In this document: positions 16,153-25,201 of the stretch, one piece after another | How the letters are laid out: the number at the start of each line of letters is the position of its first letter | Position numbering within the stretch: the stretch's first letter is position 1 | From: Thermus sp. 2.9 | Lineage (GTDB): Bacteria > Deinococcota > Deinococci > Deinococcales > Thermaceae | DNA length: 64,000 nt | Assembly: GCF_000794385.1 (NCBI RefSeq) | Contig: NZ_JTJB01000001.1 | Location: 62,001-126,000 of the forward strand | Reading direction: 5' to 3' | Notes under the pieces: generated by a model | Seen by the model: only the letters and a program-made list of their open reading frames with translations | Database searches by the model: none | Told to the model about the DNA's origin: nothing | Program-made: the position numbers and the translations under genes

Positions 16153-16575
16153 TTAGCTTTCCTCTCCCCCTTCCCAGGGTTCCAGGACCACGCGGGTGGT
16201 GATCTCGGCGTTGAGGCTAGCGGAAACGGAGCAGTACTTGGTGTGGGAGAGGTGGACGGCCCGTTCCAGAGCCTCGAGGGTCACCCCTGGCCCCGAGGCG
16301 ATGTGGGTCACGGTGATGTGGGTGTAGCGCCGGGGATGGGTTTCCGCCCGCACCCCCTCCACCTCCACCCGGTAGCGGGCGAGGGGCTGCTTCTTCTTGC
16401 GCATGATGTCCACCACATCGTAGGCGGTGCAGGCTCCCAGGGCCATGAGAAGGAGCTCCATGGGGCGGGGCCCGGTGGCGGGCTGGTCCCCGTCAATCAT
16501 CACCTTGTCCCCTTGCTCGTTCACCCCTAGGAACCGGTGCCCCACGATGTTATGGACCACCACCTTCTTCGTCAT
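16153..16575 (-). CDS. OsmC/Ohr-family peroxide-detoxifying protein
   Basis: A 140-residue OsmC-fold protein. Both family cysteines are present: Cys49 in MALGACTAYD and Cys114 in HTKYCSVSAS. These reduce organic or inorganic peroxides. HITVTHIASGPGV and the C-terminal NAEITTRVVLEP strand complete the domain. Closer to the OsmC branch than to Ohr, judged by the absence of typical Ohr motifs; this is inference. Directly upstream of coaX. Confidence 0.88.
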   Translation of the reverse strand: MTKKVVVHNIVGHRFLGVNEQGDKVMIDGDQPATGPRPMELLLMALGACTAYDVVDIMRKKKQPLARYRVEVEGVRAETHPRRYTHITVTHIASGPGVTLEALERAVHLSHTKYCSVSASLNAEITTRVVLEPWEGGEES

Positions 16576-16585
16576 GAGCAGGATT

Positions 16586-16615
16586 TTACCAAGCCCTCAG
16601 CTTTGCCGCTAGAAT
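16586..16615 (+). promoter_or_regulatory. Amidase promoter
   Basis: TTACCA (16586-16591), 18 bp, TAGAAT (16610-16615). The ATG at 16624 follows 8 nt after the -10, so the transcript is probably leaderless or nearly so. Confidence 0.6.
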
Positions 16616-16623
16616 GGGCGTGA

Positions 16624-17721
16624 ATGCGGGTTCTCCTTCTGGTTTTCGCCCTGGTATGGAGCCTGGCCCAAGCCTTTCCCCGCATAGGGGTGCACGAGGG
16701 CTTCACCCGGCTCGTGTTTGACCTGCCGGGGAAAGAGGTGGCCTACACCCTGTCCCAAGAGGGGGGGCTTTTGGTCCTCCTCTTTAAGGGGGTGGACGCC
16801 GAGGCCAAGGACCAGGTGGTGAACTCCCAAGAGGTGGCCTCGGTCCAGACTGTCCCCGAAAAGGGGCAGGTGCGGGTCCTGGTGCGGCTGAAGGCCCCGG
16901 TGGAGGTGGCGACCCACCGCTATGGCGACCCTGAGCGCTTGGTGGTGGACCTGAGCCTTAAATCCCCCACCCCTGCCCCTCCCGCCAAGCCCGAGGCCCC
17001 GCCCAGCGCCAAGGCGCCCAAGCCCCCTAGGCCCGTGGTCCTCCTGGACCCCGGCCACGGGGGGGTGGACCCGGGGATGGTGGGGTACGTGGTGGAGAAG
17101 GAGGCGGTGCTGGACGTGGCCCTTCGCCTAAAGCGCCTTCTTGAGCGGGAGGGGGTGGAGGTGCGCCTCACCCGGGATAGGGACATGCATCTTTCCCCGG
17201 ACAAGCGGGAGGACCTTTCCCGCCGGGCGGCCCTAGCGGATAGCTCCCAGGTGAACCTCTTCATCTCCATTCACGTGAACGCCACCCCCACCCGCACCGC
17301 CCAGGGGGTGGAGGTCTTCTACTTCGGCCGGGCCCAGGACCCCCGGGTTCTCGCCCAGGTCATCCGGGAAAACGGGGGTGGGGACTTGGGGCAAAGGCTC
17401 ACCCGGGAGGCCCAGGGCGTGGCCGAGCGGATCCTCACCGACATCGTGGCCCAGGCCAACCAACGCTACAGCCAGCGCTTGGCGGAGACCCTGGGGCGGA
17501 AGCTCTCCCAGGCCACGGGGAGCCCTTACCGGGGTAGTTTCCCCGGCGACCTCTTCGTCCTCCGCTACGCCAAGGTGCCGGCGGTTTTGGTGGAGATCGG
17601 CTTCGGCGACCATCCGGTGGAGGGGCGGCGGCTGGCCGACCCCGCGTACCGGGACAAGGTGGCGCAAGGGCTTTTGGCGGGGGTCCTCACCTTCTTGGCC
17701 AACGGGGCCTTCGCCCGCTAG
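16624..17721 (+). CDS. Secreted N-acetylmuramoyl-L-alanine amidase
   Basis: Zinc amidase that cleaves the lactyl-peptide bond of peptidoglycan, used in cell separation. The 365 residues comprise a signal peptide (1-17), an AMIN-type domain (about 20-110), a Pro/Ala linker (114-137) and an Amidase_3 catalytic domain (138-360). Zinc ligands are His145 in DPGHGG, Glu158 and His217 in FISIHVNA; the catalytic Glu is in AVLVEIGFGD. The AMIN domain should target it to the envelope. It converges on the kinase gene, the two stops sharing a CTAG. Confidence 0.93.
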   Translation: MRVLLLVFALVWSLAQAFPRIGVHEGFTRLVFDLPGKEVAYTLSQEGGLLVLLFKGVDAEAKDQVVNSQEVASVQTVPEKGQVRVLVRLKAPVEVATHRYGDPERLVVDLSLKSPTPAPPAKPEAPPSAKAPKPPRPVVLLDPGHGGVDPGMVGYVVEKEAVLDVALRLKRLLEREGVEVRLTRDRDMHLSPDKREDLSRRAALADSSQVNLFISIHVNATPTRTAQGVEVFYFGRAQDPRVLAQVIRENGGGDLGQRLTREAQGVAERILTDIVAQANQRYSQRLAETLGRKLSQATGSPYRGSFPGDLFVLRYAKVPAVLVEIGFGDHPVEGRRLADPAYRDKVAQGLLAGVLTFLANGAFAR

Positions 17722-18482
17722 AAGGGGAGGGCTTCCAGGGCTTCCTTGGCGGTGGGGAAACGCTCCGCCGGGCTTTTGGCCAGGAGGCGTTCCAGAAAGG
17801 CTTGTTGCTCCGCCTCGAGGCCAGGGACGGCGGGGATGGGGCCTTGAAGGTGCCCCCAAAGCACCTCCTCCGGCGCCCCCACAAAGGGGTGCTCCCCGGT
17901 CAGGATCCAGTAGAGGATGACCCCGGCGGCGTAGACGTCCGCCTCGGGGCCGGGGCTTTGCCCCAGGACCTGCTCCGGGGCCAGGTAGGGGAGGGTGCCC
18001 ACCCTGAGGGGTTTTTTGAAGGCCTCGAGGGCGGGCCCCGAAAGGTCAAAGTCCACGAGCCTGGCCTCGTCCGTGCCCGCCACGATGATGTTCTCCGGCT
18101 TCACGTCCCGGTGGACCAGGCCTTGCTCGTGCATGTGGGCCAGGGCGGCGAGGAGCTGGCGGAAGACGAAAAGGGCCCGCTTGCGCTCGGGGCGGCGGAG
18201 CATCCAGCGGCCCAGCTCCTCCCCGGGGGCGTAGGCCAGGAGGAGGGCGGGGCCTTCTTCTAGGTCCAGGGGCTCGAGGACGGGGTTGAGGTTGGGGTGG
18301 GAAAGCCTTCTCCCCACCCATAGCTCCCGGTCCCTTCGGGCCTTGGCCCCTTGGGGGAAGACCTTGAGGGCGTAAGGGGTACCGAAGCGGTCAAAGGCCA
18401 GGAAGACGCTGGCCAGGGCCCCTTGGCCTAAGAGCCGCACCACCCGATACCTTTGCAGGAGCACCTTCCCGGTGAGGCTCAC
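17718..18482 (-). CDS. Hanks-type serine/threonine protein kinase, catalytic domain only
   Basis: A soluble kinase domain with no membrane helix or sensor domain, 254 residues. Seen: LLGQGALASVF glycine loop, YALKVF lysine, LVHRDVKPENI catalytic loop, LVDFDLSG metal loop, YLAPEQ and DVYAAGVILYWILTGEHPF. The metal-binding DFG is DFD here. The GTG at 18482 is preferred because TATAGT (18490-18495) ends 7 nt before it; a GTG at 18491 overlaps that box. The target is unknown. Confidence 0.88.
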   Translation of the reverse strand: MSLTGKVLLQRYRVVRLLGQGALASVFLAFDRFGTPYALKVFPQGAKARRDRELWVGRRLSHPNLNPVLEPLDLEEGPALLLAYAPGEELGRWMLRRPERKRALFVFRQLLAALAHMHEQGLVHRDVKPENIIVAGTDEARLVDFDLSGPALEAFKKPLRVGTLPYLAPEQVLGQSPGPEADVYAAGVILYWILTGEHPFVGAPEEVLWGHLQGPIPAVPGLEAEQQAFLERLLAKSPAERFPTAKEALEALPF

Positions 18483-18489
18483 CGCCCTC

Positions 18490-18534
18490 ACTATACCCGC
18501 CCCTCACCTCTTTCACCCATAGGCCCTTTAGGAT
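18490..18534. promoter_or_regulatory. Divergent near-leaderless promoters, kinase and patatin
   Basis: TATAGT on the minus strand (18490-18495) serves the kinase with 7 nt to its GTG. TAGGAT on the plus strand (18529-18534) serves the patatin gene with 6 nt to its GTG at 18541. No clear -35 is visible for either. Confidence 0.5.
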
Positions 18535-18540
18535 TTTTCC

Positions 18541-19296
18541 GTGCGCGGGCTTGCGCTTTCAGGCGGCGGGGCCAGGGGCCTTGCCCACATCGGGGCTTTG
18601 GAGGTTTTCTTGGAGGCGGGGCTAGCCTTCCAGGCGGTGGCGGGGACCAGCATGGGGGCCATCGTGGGGGCCTTTTTCGCCGCCGGGCTTGCTCCCAGGG
18701 AGATCCTGGCCATCGCCCGCAAGACCCCGTGGCTTGGCCTCTTGGGCCTTTCCCCTCGGGAAGGGGTCTTTTCCCGGCGGAAGCTCAAGGACTTCCTGGC
18801 GGAGCACCTCCCTCCCACCTTCGCCGAGCTCCAAAGGCCCTTGGCGGTGACCGCGGTGGACGTGCGCTCGGGAAGGCTTCTTTTCCTCACCCAAGGCGAC
18901 CTTCCCAGCGCTGTCTTGGCCTCCGCCGCCTACCCGGGCCTCCTCGCCCCGGTGGAGCGGGAAGGGCGGCTTCTCTTTGACGGGGGCGTTTTGGACAACC
19001 TGCCCGTGGACGCCGCCCGGCTCCTGGGGGCCACGGAGGTCTACGCCGTGGACGTGACCCCAGAGCGCTCCCTGGAGGAAGGCCCCCGGGGGCTTCTGGC
19101 CCTGGCCCGGCGGGCGGTGGACCTGATGCAGGCCCACCTCACCTCCGTGCGCTTAAGCCTTTACGCCCCCGAGGTCTACGTGCGGCCTTCCCTTCCCGGG
19201 GTGGGCATAGAGGACTTCCGCCGCCTGGAGGAGATCGTGGAGGCGGGGCGCGAGGCGGCCAGGCGCGCCCTTGGGGGTAGAGTAGGAGGGGTATGA
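18541..19296 (+). CDS. Patatin-like phospholipase
   Basis: Serine-Asp dyad acyl hydrolase of the RssA/YchK bacterial patatin group, 251 residues. SGGGARGLAHIG (7-18) is the oxyanion hole, Ser37 in GTSMG the nucleophile, and DGGVLDN holds the catalytic Asp. It is expected to cleave membrane phospholipids at the inner face. No signal peptide is seen. Its stop overlaps the lepB start (ATGA), so the two are coupled. Confidence 0.9.
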   Translation: MRGLALSGGGARGLAHIGALEVFLEAGLAFQAVAGTSMGAIVGAFFAAGLAPREILAIARKTPWLGLLGLSPREGVFSRRKLKDFLAEHLPPTFAELQRPLAVTAVDVRSGRLLFLTQGDLPSAVLASAAYPGLLAPVEREGRLLFDGGVLDNLPVDAARLLGATEVYAVDVTPERSLEEGPRGLLALARRAVDLMQAHLTSVRLSLYAPEVYVRPSLPGVGIEDFRRLEEIVEAGREAARRALGGRVGGV

Positions 19297-20099
19297 AGGC
19301 CTTTTGGGAATACCTTTTCAAGGAGTGGTTTCGCCAGGTGGGGGAGGCCCTCCTGGTGGCCTTCTTGGTCACCACCTTCGTCTTTACCACCGTGGGGGTG
19401 GTGGGTCAGAGCATGTTCCCCACCCTAAGGAACGGGGAGCGGGTTCTGGTGCCCAAGTGGGAAACTTGGCTGGTGCGTTTTGGCCTTAGGGAGTGGCGCC
19501 GGGGGGAGATCGCCATCCTCAAGCCCCCGGAGGGCACCCCCTACGCCACCGCCCGCTTCCCTGTCCTGGGCTTTTCCTTCCGCGCCTTCTTCATTAAGCG
19601 CATCGTGGCGGTGCCGGGGGACGAGGTGTACGTGGAGCGGGGGGTGGTCTACGTGAACGGAACCCCCCTGGACGAGCGGCACATCACCGACCACCTCTCC
19701 CCCTGGCCCGACTCCTTCCCCGGGGTGTGCTACAAGGAGGGGCGCATGACCCGGATCATCACCCAGCAGGGGGACTTCCCCGTGGAGCTCCTTCCCGCCT
19801 ACCTGAAGCCCCTCAAGGAGATGCTCCTTCCCCCCTCGGAGGAGGTTTTGGCCCGAAGCCAGCTTGCCGAGGCCTGCGAGGTGGGGAAGATTAAGCTGAA
19901 GAAAGGCTACTACTTCGTCATGGGGGACAACCGCACCCTGGGGGGCAGCGAGGACTCCCGCACCTTTGGCCCCGTGCCGGTGGAGGCTATCGCCGGGCGG
20001 GCGAGCTTCGTGTGGTGGCCCCTTGTCGTGCGGGAGGAGGGGGGGGTGCGCCTGAACCTCAGGCCCCTTTCCCCGCCTCCCGTCTACGGGCTCAAGTGA
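19293..20099 (+). CDS. lepB: Signal peptidase I LepB
   Basis: Membrane-bound protease that removes signal peptides from exported proteins. The 268-residue protein has one N-terminal transmembrane segment (about 16-38), the catalytic Ser40 in GQSMFPTL, the catalytic Lys102 in FIKRIVAVPGD, and the conserved MGDNR and SEDSR segments. About 70 extra residues between the catalytic Lys and MGDNR form an insert common in this group. Its 3' end overlaps convergent lutC by 8 nt. Confidence 0.95.
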   Translation: MKAFWEYLFKEWFRQVGEALLVAFLVTTFVFTTVGVVGQSMFPTLRNGERVLVPKWETWLVRFGLREWRRGEIAILKPPEGTPYATARFPVLGFSFRAFFIKRIVAVPGDEVYVERGVVYVNGTPLDERHITDHLSPWPDSFPGVCYKEGRMTRIITQQGDFPVELLPAYLKPLKEMLLPPSEEVLARSQLAEACEVGKIKLKKGYYFVMGDNRTLGGSEDSRTFGPVPVEAIAGRASFVWWPLVVREEGGVRLNLRPLSPPPVYGLK

Positions 20100-20655
20100 G
20101 GACGGCCACGATGAGCCTCCCGGGCCCGTGGACCCCCTTCACCATCACCTGGCCGATGTCCGCGCTCTTGGAAGGGCCGGAGTGGAGGCCGAGGGCGCTG
20201 GGGAGCTCCTTTAGGTCCTGGAAGGCCTGGAGGAGGGTGGGGTAGACCCTTTCCCTTTCCACCAGGACCAGGTGGGTGGGGGGGAGGAGCTGGGCCCGGC
20301 GCCCGTCGGCGCTGGAAAGGGCCAGGGTGCCCGTTTCCGCCACGGCGAAAAGCGCCCAGGAAACCCCCAGAGGGGCCTCCTCGGGGGGGAGGGGGTTGAG
20401 GCCTTCGCGGAAGGGGGTAGGGACCCCCTGGCCGAAGGCCACCCCGGGAAGCCCCTGGGCCAGTTCCCTCAGGAGGGCCTGGGCCCCTTCGGGGGAAAGG
20501 AGGTGGGGTTCGGCCCCGTTTTCCGCCAGGCGCGCCAGGAGGAGGGGTATGGGGTCCTCGGGGAAGGGCGAGTGGGGGTGTTCGGGAAGAAGGGCCTTGG
20601 GGCGGCCCTCCAGGGCCCGCCGCACCCGGTTTAGGATGCGGGTCCTAGCGTCCAT
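20092..20655 (-). CDS. lutC: Lactate utilisation protein LutC
   Basis: LUD-domain protein of the LutABC system for L-lactate oxidation to pyruvate. The 187 residues include FAVAETGTLALSSADGRRAQLLPPTHLVLV, characteristic of LutC. Its role in the complex is not enzymatic by itself as far as known. The start overlaps lutB by 11 nt. Order lutA-lutB-lutC as in Bacillus. Confidence 0.88.
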   Translation of the reverse strand: MDARTRILNRVRRALEGRPKALLPEHPHSPFPEDPIPLLLARLAENGAEPHLLSPEGAQALLRELAQGLPGVAFGQGVPTPFREGLNPLPPEEAPLGVSWALFAVAETGTLALSSADGRRAQLLPPTHLVLVERERVYPTLLQAFQDLKELPSALGLHSGPSKSADIGQVMVKGVHGPGRLIVAVLT

Positions 20656-22039
20656 GGCCTTCCTCCATCTCCCGCCAGAGCTGGTGGAAGGGCTTGGGGC
20701 TGGGCTTTAGGGGGCCTCTTCCCTCCGTCCAGGCCCTGAGGAGGGGGAGGAGGTCCTGGGGGAGGGGCAGGCCCCTGAGGGCCTTGGAGAAGAGGCGGTA
20801 GAGGGCGGGGCTTTCCATGACCCTGCGGTAGGCGGCGAGCATGGCCCGTTCCCAGGCGGGGCTTAGGCCCTCCGCCACCGCCCGGTGGCGCCAGGTGAGG
20901 AGGAGCTTGGGGATGGGGATCTTGACGGGGCAGGCCTCGAGGCAGGCCCCGCAGAGGGTGGAGGCGTAGGGGAGGGGGTACGCCTCCTCCAGGGAGAGGA
21001 GCCCGGGGTCCAGGACCGCCCCGATGGGGCCGGAGTAGACGTAGCCGTAGGGGTGGCCCCCGGTTTGGCGGTAGACGGGGCAGGCGTTGAGGCAGGCCCC
21101 GCAGCGGAGGCACCTTAGGGTCTCCCAGGCCTCGGGGTCGGCGAGGAGGGCGGTGCGGCCGTGGTCCACCAGGACCACGTGCACCTCCTCGGGGCCCTCC
21201 TCCCCCTTTCGGGCGGGGCCTTGGATGAGGGAGACGAAGGTGGAAAGGCGCTGCCCCGTGGCCGCCCGGGCGGTGAGGGGGAGGAAGAGGGCCAGGTCCT
21301 GGAAGCGGGGGAGGAGCTTCTCAATCCCCACGAAGGCCACGTGGACCTTGGGCAAGGAGGTGGAGAGGCGGATGTTCCCCTCGTTCTCCATGAGGGCCAG
21401 GGTGCCCGTTTCCGCCACCAGGAAGTTGGCCCCGCTAATCCCCAGTTCGGCGGTGAGGAAGGCCTCCCGGAGCACCTTGCGGGCCACCTGGGCCAGGGCC
21501 TCGGGGGAGGCGTCCAGGGGGGTGCCGAAGCGCTCGTGGAAAAGCGTTTGGATCTCCTTAAGGGAGAGGTGGATGGCCGGGCCCACGATGTGGCTTGGGG
21601 GCTCCCCCAGGAGCTGGATCAAGTACTCCCCCAGGTCGGTCTCGTAGACCTCCACCCCCAAGGAGGCCAGGAGGGGGTTTACCCCGAGCTCCTCCGTGAG
21701 CATGCTCTTGGCCTTCACCGCCCGCTTCACCCCGCGCCGCTCTACGATCTCCCTTAGGAGGCGGTGGGCGTCCTCCGGCTCCTCGGCGTAGTGGACCTGG
21801 ACCCCGTTTTCCTTTAGCCGCTTTTCCGCCAGCTCCAGGTACTGGTCCAGGTGGCTCAGCGCGTGGTCCTTGACGGCCTTGGCCCGCTCCCGCCACTCGG
21901 CGATGGGCACCTCGGCGTAGGCCTTGAGGCGGTTCCTATCAAAGTGCAGGGTGGCCCCTGTTACCGCCTCCCGCACCCCAGGTTTTTCCCGGAGGAGCCT
22001 CGCCGCCTCCTTGGGGTAAAGCTTGGCCTTAGCCCGCAT
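20645..22039 (-). CDS. lutB: Lactate utilisation iron-sulfur protein LutB
   Basis: Iron-sulfur subunit of the LutABC lactate oxidation complex, 464 residues. It contains a LUD domain (about 70-300, with FLVAETGTLALMENEGN) and a ferredoxin-like pair of 4Fe-4S motifs, CLRCGACLNACP and CGACLEACPVKIP. Electrons from lactate pass through these clusters to the respiratory chain. The 3' end overlaps lutC by 11 nt and the 5' end overlaps lutA by 11 nt, a tightly coupled operon. Confidence 0.92.
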   Translation of the reverse strand: MRAKAKLYPKEAARLLREKPGVREAVTGATLHFDRNRLKAYAEVPIAEWRERAKAVKDHALSHLDQYLELAEKRLKENGVQVHYAEEPEDAHRLLREIVERRGVKRAVKAKSMLTEELGVNPLLASLGVEVYETDLGEYLIQLLGEPPSHIVGPAIHLSLKEIQTLFHERFGTPLDASPEALAQVARKVLREAFLTAELGISGANFLVAETGTLALMENEGNIRLSTSLPKVHVAFVGIEKLLPRFQDLALFLPLTARAATGQRLSTFVSLIQGPARKGEEGPEEVHVVLVDHGRTALLADPEAWETLRCLRCGACLNACPVYRQTGGHPYGYVYSGPIGAVLDPGLLSLEEAYPLPYASTLCGACLEACPVKIPIPKLLLTWRHRAVAEGLSPAWERAMLAAYRRVMESPALYRLFSKALRGLPLPQDLLPLLRAWTEGRGPLKPSPKPFHQLWREMEEGHGR

Positions 22040-22739
22040 ACGCCTCCCAAAGCAAGGTGGCGAGGGGCGCCACCTTTAGGCCCACCCCCTTCTTGCTCAA
22101 GCGCCCCGCCAGGTGGAGGAGGCAGCCCGCGTCCGTGGAGGTGAGGACCTCCGCCTGGGGCAAGGTGGCGACCTTGCGGTCCGCCATGGCCAAGGAGACC
22201 TCGGGGAGCTTCACCGAGAAAAGCCCCCCAAAGCCGCAGCACTCCTCCGCCGCCTCCCAGGGCACGAGCTCCGCCCCGGCTCCCTTTAGGAGAAGGAGGG
22301 GCTCCTCCCGCACCCCAAGCTCCCTCAGGGCGTGGCAGCCGTGGTGGTAGGCGATCCGCTTTCCCTTAAGCCCTTCCCCCAGCTTTTCCACCCCCAGGAC
22401 CCCCACCAGGAAGGCGGAAAGCTCATAGGTCCTCTCGGCGAGGTCCAGGGCCTTTTGGCTTCCGGGAAGGAGCTCGGGGTAGTGGTTTTTCACCATGCTG
22501 GCGCAGCTTCCCGAGGGCAGGACCACGTAGTCCGCTTCCCGGAAGACCTCGAGGGTCCTTCGGGCCAAGGGCCTCGCCCCCTCCCAGTAGCCGGCGTTGA
22601 AGGCGGGCTGGCCGCAGCAGGTCTGGCCCTCGGGAAAGTCCACCTCCACCCCCAAGGCCCTTAGAAGCCGCACCGCCGCCACCCCGGCCTCGGCGAAGAA
22701 CTGGTCCGCCAGGCAGGTGATGAAGAGGGCTACCCGCAT
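22029..22739 (-). CDS. lutA: Lactate utilisation protein LutA
   Basis: CCG-domain (heterodisulfide-reductase-like) subunit of LutABC, 236 residues. Two cysteine-rich CCG motifs are present: TCCGQPAFNAGY (about 40-51) and EECCGFGGLFSVK (about 164-176), plus HHGCHALRELG. A -10-like TATACT (22749-22754) lies 9 nt before the ATG, allowing a nearly leaderless transcript of lutABC separate from the ATPase upstream, whose stop is 23 nt away. Confidence 0.92.
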   Translation of the reverse strand: MRVALFITCLADQFFAEAGVAAVRLLRALGVEVDFPEGQTCCGQPAFNAGYWEGARPLARRTLEVFREADYVVLPSGSCASMVKNHYPELLPGSQKALDLAERTYELSAFLVGVLGVEKLGEGLKGKRIAYHHGCHALRELGVREEPLLLLKGAGAELVPWEAAEECCGFGGLFSVKLPEVSLAMADRKVATLPQAEVLTSTDAGCLLHLAGRLSKKGVGLKVAPLATLLWEAYAG

Positions 22740-22761
22740 TTGCGCCCCAGTATACCTCCGC

Positions 22762-23163
22762 TCACGCGCCCTTCTGCTTCCGCCAAGCCGCCTTAAGAAG
22801 GGCGTCTCCCAGGGCCACCAGGGGGAAGGCTAGGACCGAAAGGCCAAGCCAAGGACCCGGGTAGGCGTGGTGGAAGGCCTGGGCCAAGGGGGAGGTGTAG
22901 GTGAGGAAGAGGAGAGCAAGGCTCGCCAAAAGGGCCCAGGCCATAAAAGGGTTGGTTTTGAGGGACAGGCGCCAAAGGGGATGAACGTCGCTCCGGCTCG
23001 CTAGGGCGTTGGCCGCTTGGCCGAAGACCACGGCGGCGAAGGCGCTTCCCGAGGCCGCCGCATGGTTCCCCAGGAAGAGGACGAGGAGGAAGGTGGCCAT
23101 GGTCCAGAGGGCCTCGAGGGGGCCGAGGACCCCCAGGGCCCTCAGGAGCACCTCCCGGGTCAC
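22762..23163 (-). CDS. C-terminal segment of the P-type cation ATPase
   Basis: Membrane domain (133 residues, about four helices) that matches the last helices of P2-type ATPases: GVLGPLEALWTMATFLL, then HPLWRLSLKTNPFMAWALL. It is not a protein in its own right by homology. A GTG start overlaps the upstream stop in a GTGA arrangement. It would be joined to the preceding open frame by one base of shift. Coupled re-initiation, ribosomal -1 frameshifting at 23172-23178, or a lost base are all possible. Confidence 0.75.
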   Translation of the reverse strand: MTREVLLRALGVLGPLEALWTMATFLLVLFLGNHAAASGSAFAAVVFGQAANALASRSDVHPLWRLSLKTNPFMAWALLASLALLFLTYTSPLAQAFHHAYPGPWLGLSVLAFPLVALGDALLKAAWRKQKGA

Positions 23164-25199
23164 CAGGCCGCTTTTGGGCGGGGGGTTCGCATCACCGCCG
23201 CCTCGGGGGGTTCGGTGCCCAGGGCCAAGGAAGGGAGGGCGTCGGTGCCCAGGTCCAAGGCGAGGACGTGGAGCACGTTCAACGCCAAGGGGATCCGCCC
23301 CCCGGTGAAGGCCCAGGCCAAGAAGGGGAAGAGCTCGGCCACGTTGTCCGTGAGGTGGTAGGCGAGGAGGCGGCGCAGGTTGGTGTAGGTGGCCCGGCCT
23401 TGGCGGATGGCCTCGAGGATGGTGGCGAAGTGGTCGTCCAAAAGGATGATGTCCGCCGCTTCCCGGGCCACGTCCGTGCCCCTTAGACCCATGGCCACCC
23501 CCACATGGGCCGTCCGCAGGGCGGGGGCGTCGTTCACCCCATCCCCGGTCATGGCCACCACGTGCCCCCGCGCCTGGAGCGCCTGGGTGATGCGGAGCTT
23601 GTCCTCCGGGGTGGAGCGGGCGATGACCACCTCGTCCCGGTCCACCAGGGCCCCTAAGAGGGCAAGGTCTTGGGGAAGTTCGGAGCCCAGGAGCAGCGTG
23701 GGGTTTTCCCGAACCAACCCCACTTTTCGGGCCACGGCCAGCGCCGTGGCCGGGTGGTCCCCGGTGACCATGAGGACCCGGATCCCCGCTTCCTGGGCCA
23801 GGCGCACCGCCTCCGCCGCTTCGGGGCGGATGGGGTCTTCCAGGGCCAAAAGGGCGAGGAAGCGAAGCTCCCTTTCCGCCTCCTCGGCGGTGGCGGGGGG
23901 CGGGCCGGAAAGCTCCCGGTAGGCCAAGGCCACCACCCGATACCCTTCCTCTGCCCAGGCCTCCGCCTGGGCCAGGAGGGTTTCCCCCTGGGGCACTAAG
24001 GGGGCGATGGCTTCGGGGGCGCCTTGGACCACCAAAACGTTCCCGGCCACAAAGCCTGAGCGGCGCCGCCTAGGGTCAAAGGGGTAGCGGTGGACCACCG
24101 GGCCCAGGGGCTTCCCGCCCAAGGTCGCCCCCAAGCGCCTTAGGGCCTCCTCCAAAGGGTCTAACCCGGAGAGCTCCTCGGTGGCCAGGATGTCCGCCAG
24201 CACCTTGAGGTGGAAGGGGAGGGGGCCTTGGACCGCTTCGGGCCGCACCACGCCTTGGGGAGTGAGGAGGAGGCGGGCCTCGAGGCGGTTTTCGGTAAGG
24301 GTCCCCGTTTTGTCGGTGCAAATCACCGTGGTAAGCCCGAGGTTTTCCACCGCCTCCAGGCTCCGCACCAAGGCCTTCCGCGCCGCCATCCGCTGGGCGG
24401 CCACGGCCAGGGAAAGGGTGAGGGTGGGCACCAACCCCTCGGGTACCAAGGCCACCGTGACGCCAAGGGTGAAGACAAAGGCCTTGTAAAGGTCCAGCCC
24501 GGCCACCAAGAAGAGGACGAAGAAGGCCGCGCCAGCGCCCAAGGCCACCCAGGCGATGGTCTGCACCAGGCGCCGAAGCTCCTTTTCCAAAGGCGTGGCC
24601 TCCCGGGGAGGCGTCTGGCTGAGGCGGGCGATCTCCGCCAGGCGCGTGCGCCTTCCCGTTGCCACCACCTCCCCAAGTCCCTCCCCTCGGACCACCAGGG
24701 TGCCAGCCAAGACCAGGTCCCCGGGTCCAGGCGTTTCCGGCAGGCTTTCCCCGGTGAAGGCGGAGGCGTCCACCGCCAAGTCTTCGCTTTCCAAAAGGCG
24801 GATGTCCGCCGGGACGCGGTTGCCCAGGGTGAGCTTCACCACATCCCCGGGCACCAGCTCCCGGGCATCCAGGAGGCGGAAGCGCCCATCCCGCAGGACC
24901 ATCACCCGCTGGGGCACGAGCTTGAGGAGCTCTTCCGCGGTGCGCTCAGCCCGGTACTCCTGCCAAAAGGAAAAAAGCCCGTTCACCCCGATGACCGCCA
25001 GGATGGCCACCGCCAGCTCGGGGGTGCCCGCCAGGTAGGCGAGCCCTGCGGCGGCCCAAAGAAGGAGGGCCAGGAGGTGGACGAACTGGCGCAGCAAAAG
25101 GACCCAGGGGCTAACTTTACGCCCCCGGGGGATCTCGTTGGGGCCGTAAACTTTTAGGCGTTCTTGGGCCGCGGCTTCGCTGAGTCCTAAAACGGCCAT
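23160..25199 (-). CDS. P2-type cation-transporting ATPase, main part
   Basis: ATP-driven cation pump of the calcium/sodium type, 679 residues. Seen in order: N-terminal cation-ATPase domain, TGES actuator loop, [19 protein letters not shown] (TM4 ion site), DKTGTLTEN with the phosphorylated Asp, [12 protein letters not shown] hinge. It stops after about six helices, and the remaining helices are coded by the next open frame, so the intact pump would be about 810 residues. The ion is not certain; PEGL in TM4 fits Ca2+ or Na+/K+ types. It starts 2 nt after sufS ends. Confidence 0.88.
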   Translation of the reverse strand: MAVLGLSEAAAQERLKVYGPNEIPRGRKVSPWVLLLRQFVHLLALLLWAAAGLAYLAGTPELAVAILAVIGVNGLFSFWQEYRAERTAEELLKLVPQRVMVLRDGRFRLLDARELVPGDVVKLTLGNRVPADIRLLESEDLAVDASAFTGESLPETPGPGDLVLAGTLVVRGEGLGEVVATGRRTRLAEIARLSQTPPREATPLEKELRRLVQTIAWVALGAGAAFFVLFLVAGLDLYKAFVFTLGVTVALVPEGLVPTLTLSLAVAAQRMAARKALVRSLEAVENLGLTTVICTDKTGTLTENRLEARLLLTPQGVVRPEAVQGPLPFHLKVLADILATEELSGLDPLEEALRRLGATLGGKPLGPVVHRYPFDPRRRRSGFVAGNVLVVQGAPEAIAPLVPQGETLLAQAEAWAEEGYRVVALAYRELSGPPPATAEEAERELRFLALLALEDPIRPEAAEAVRLAQEAGIRVLMVTGDHPATALAVARKVGLVRENPTLLLGSELPQDLALLGALVDRDEVVIARSTPEDKLRITQALQARGHVVAMTGDGVNDAPALRTAHVGVAMGLRGTDVAREAADIILLDDHFATILEAIRQGRATYTNLRRLLAYHLTDNVAELFPFLAWAFTGGRIPLALNVLHVLALDLGTDALPSLALGTEPPEAAVMRTPRPKAAW

Positions 25200-25201
25200 G
25201 G

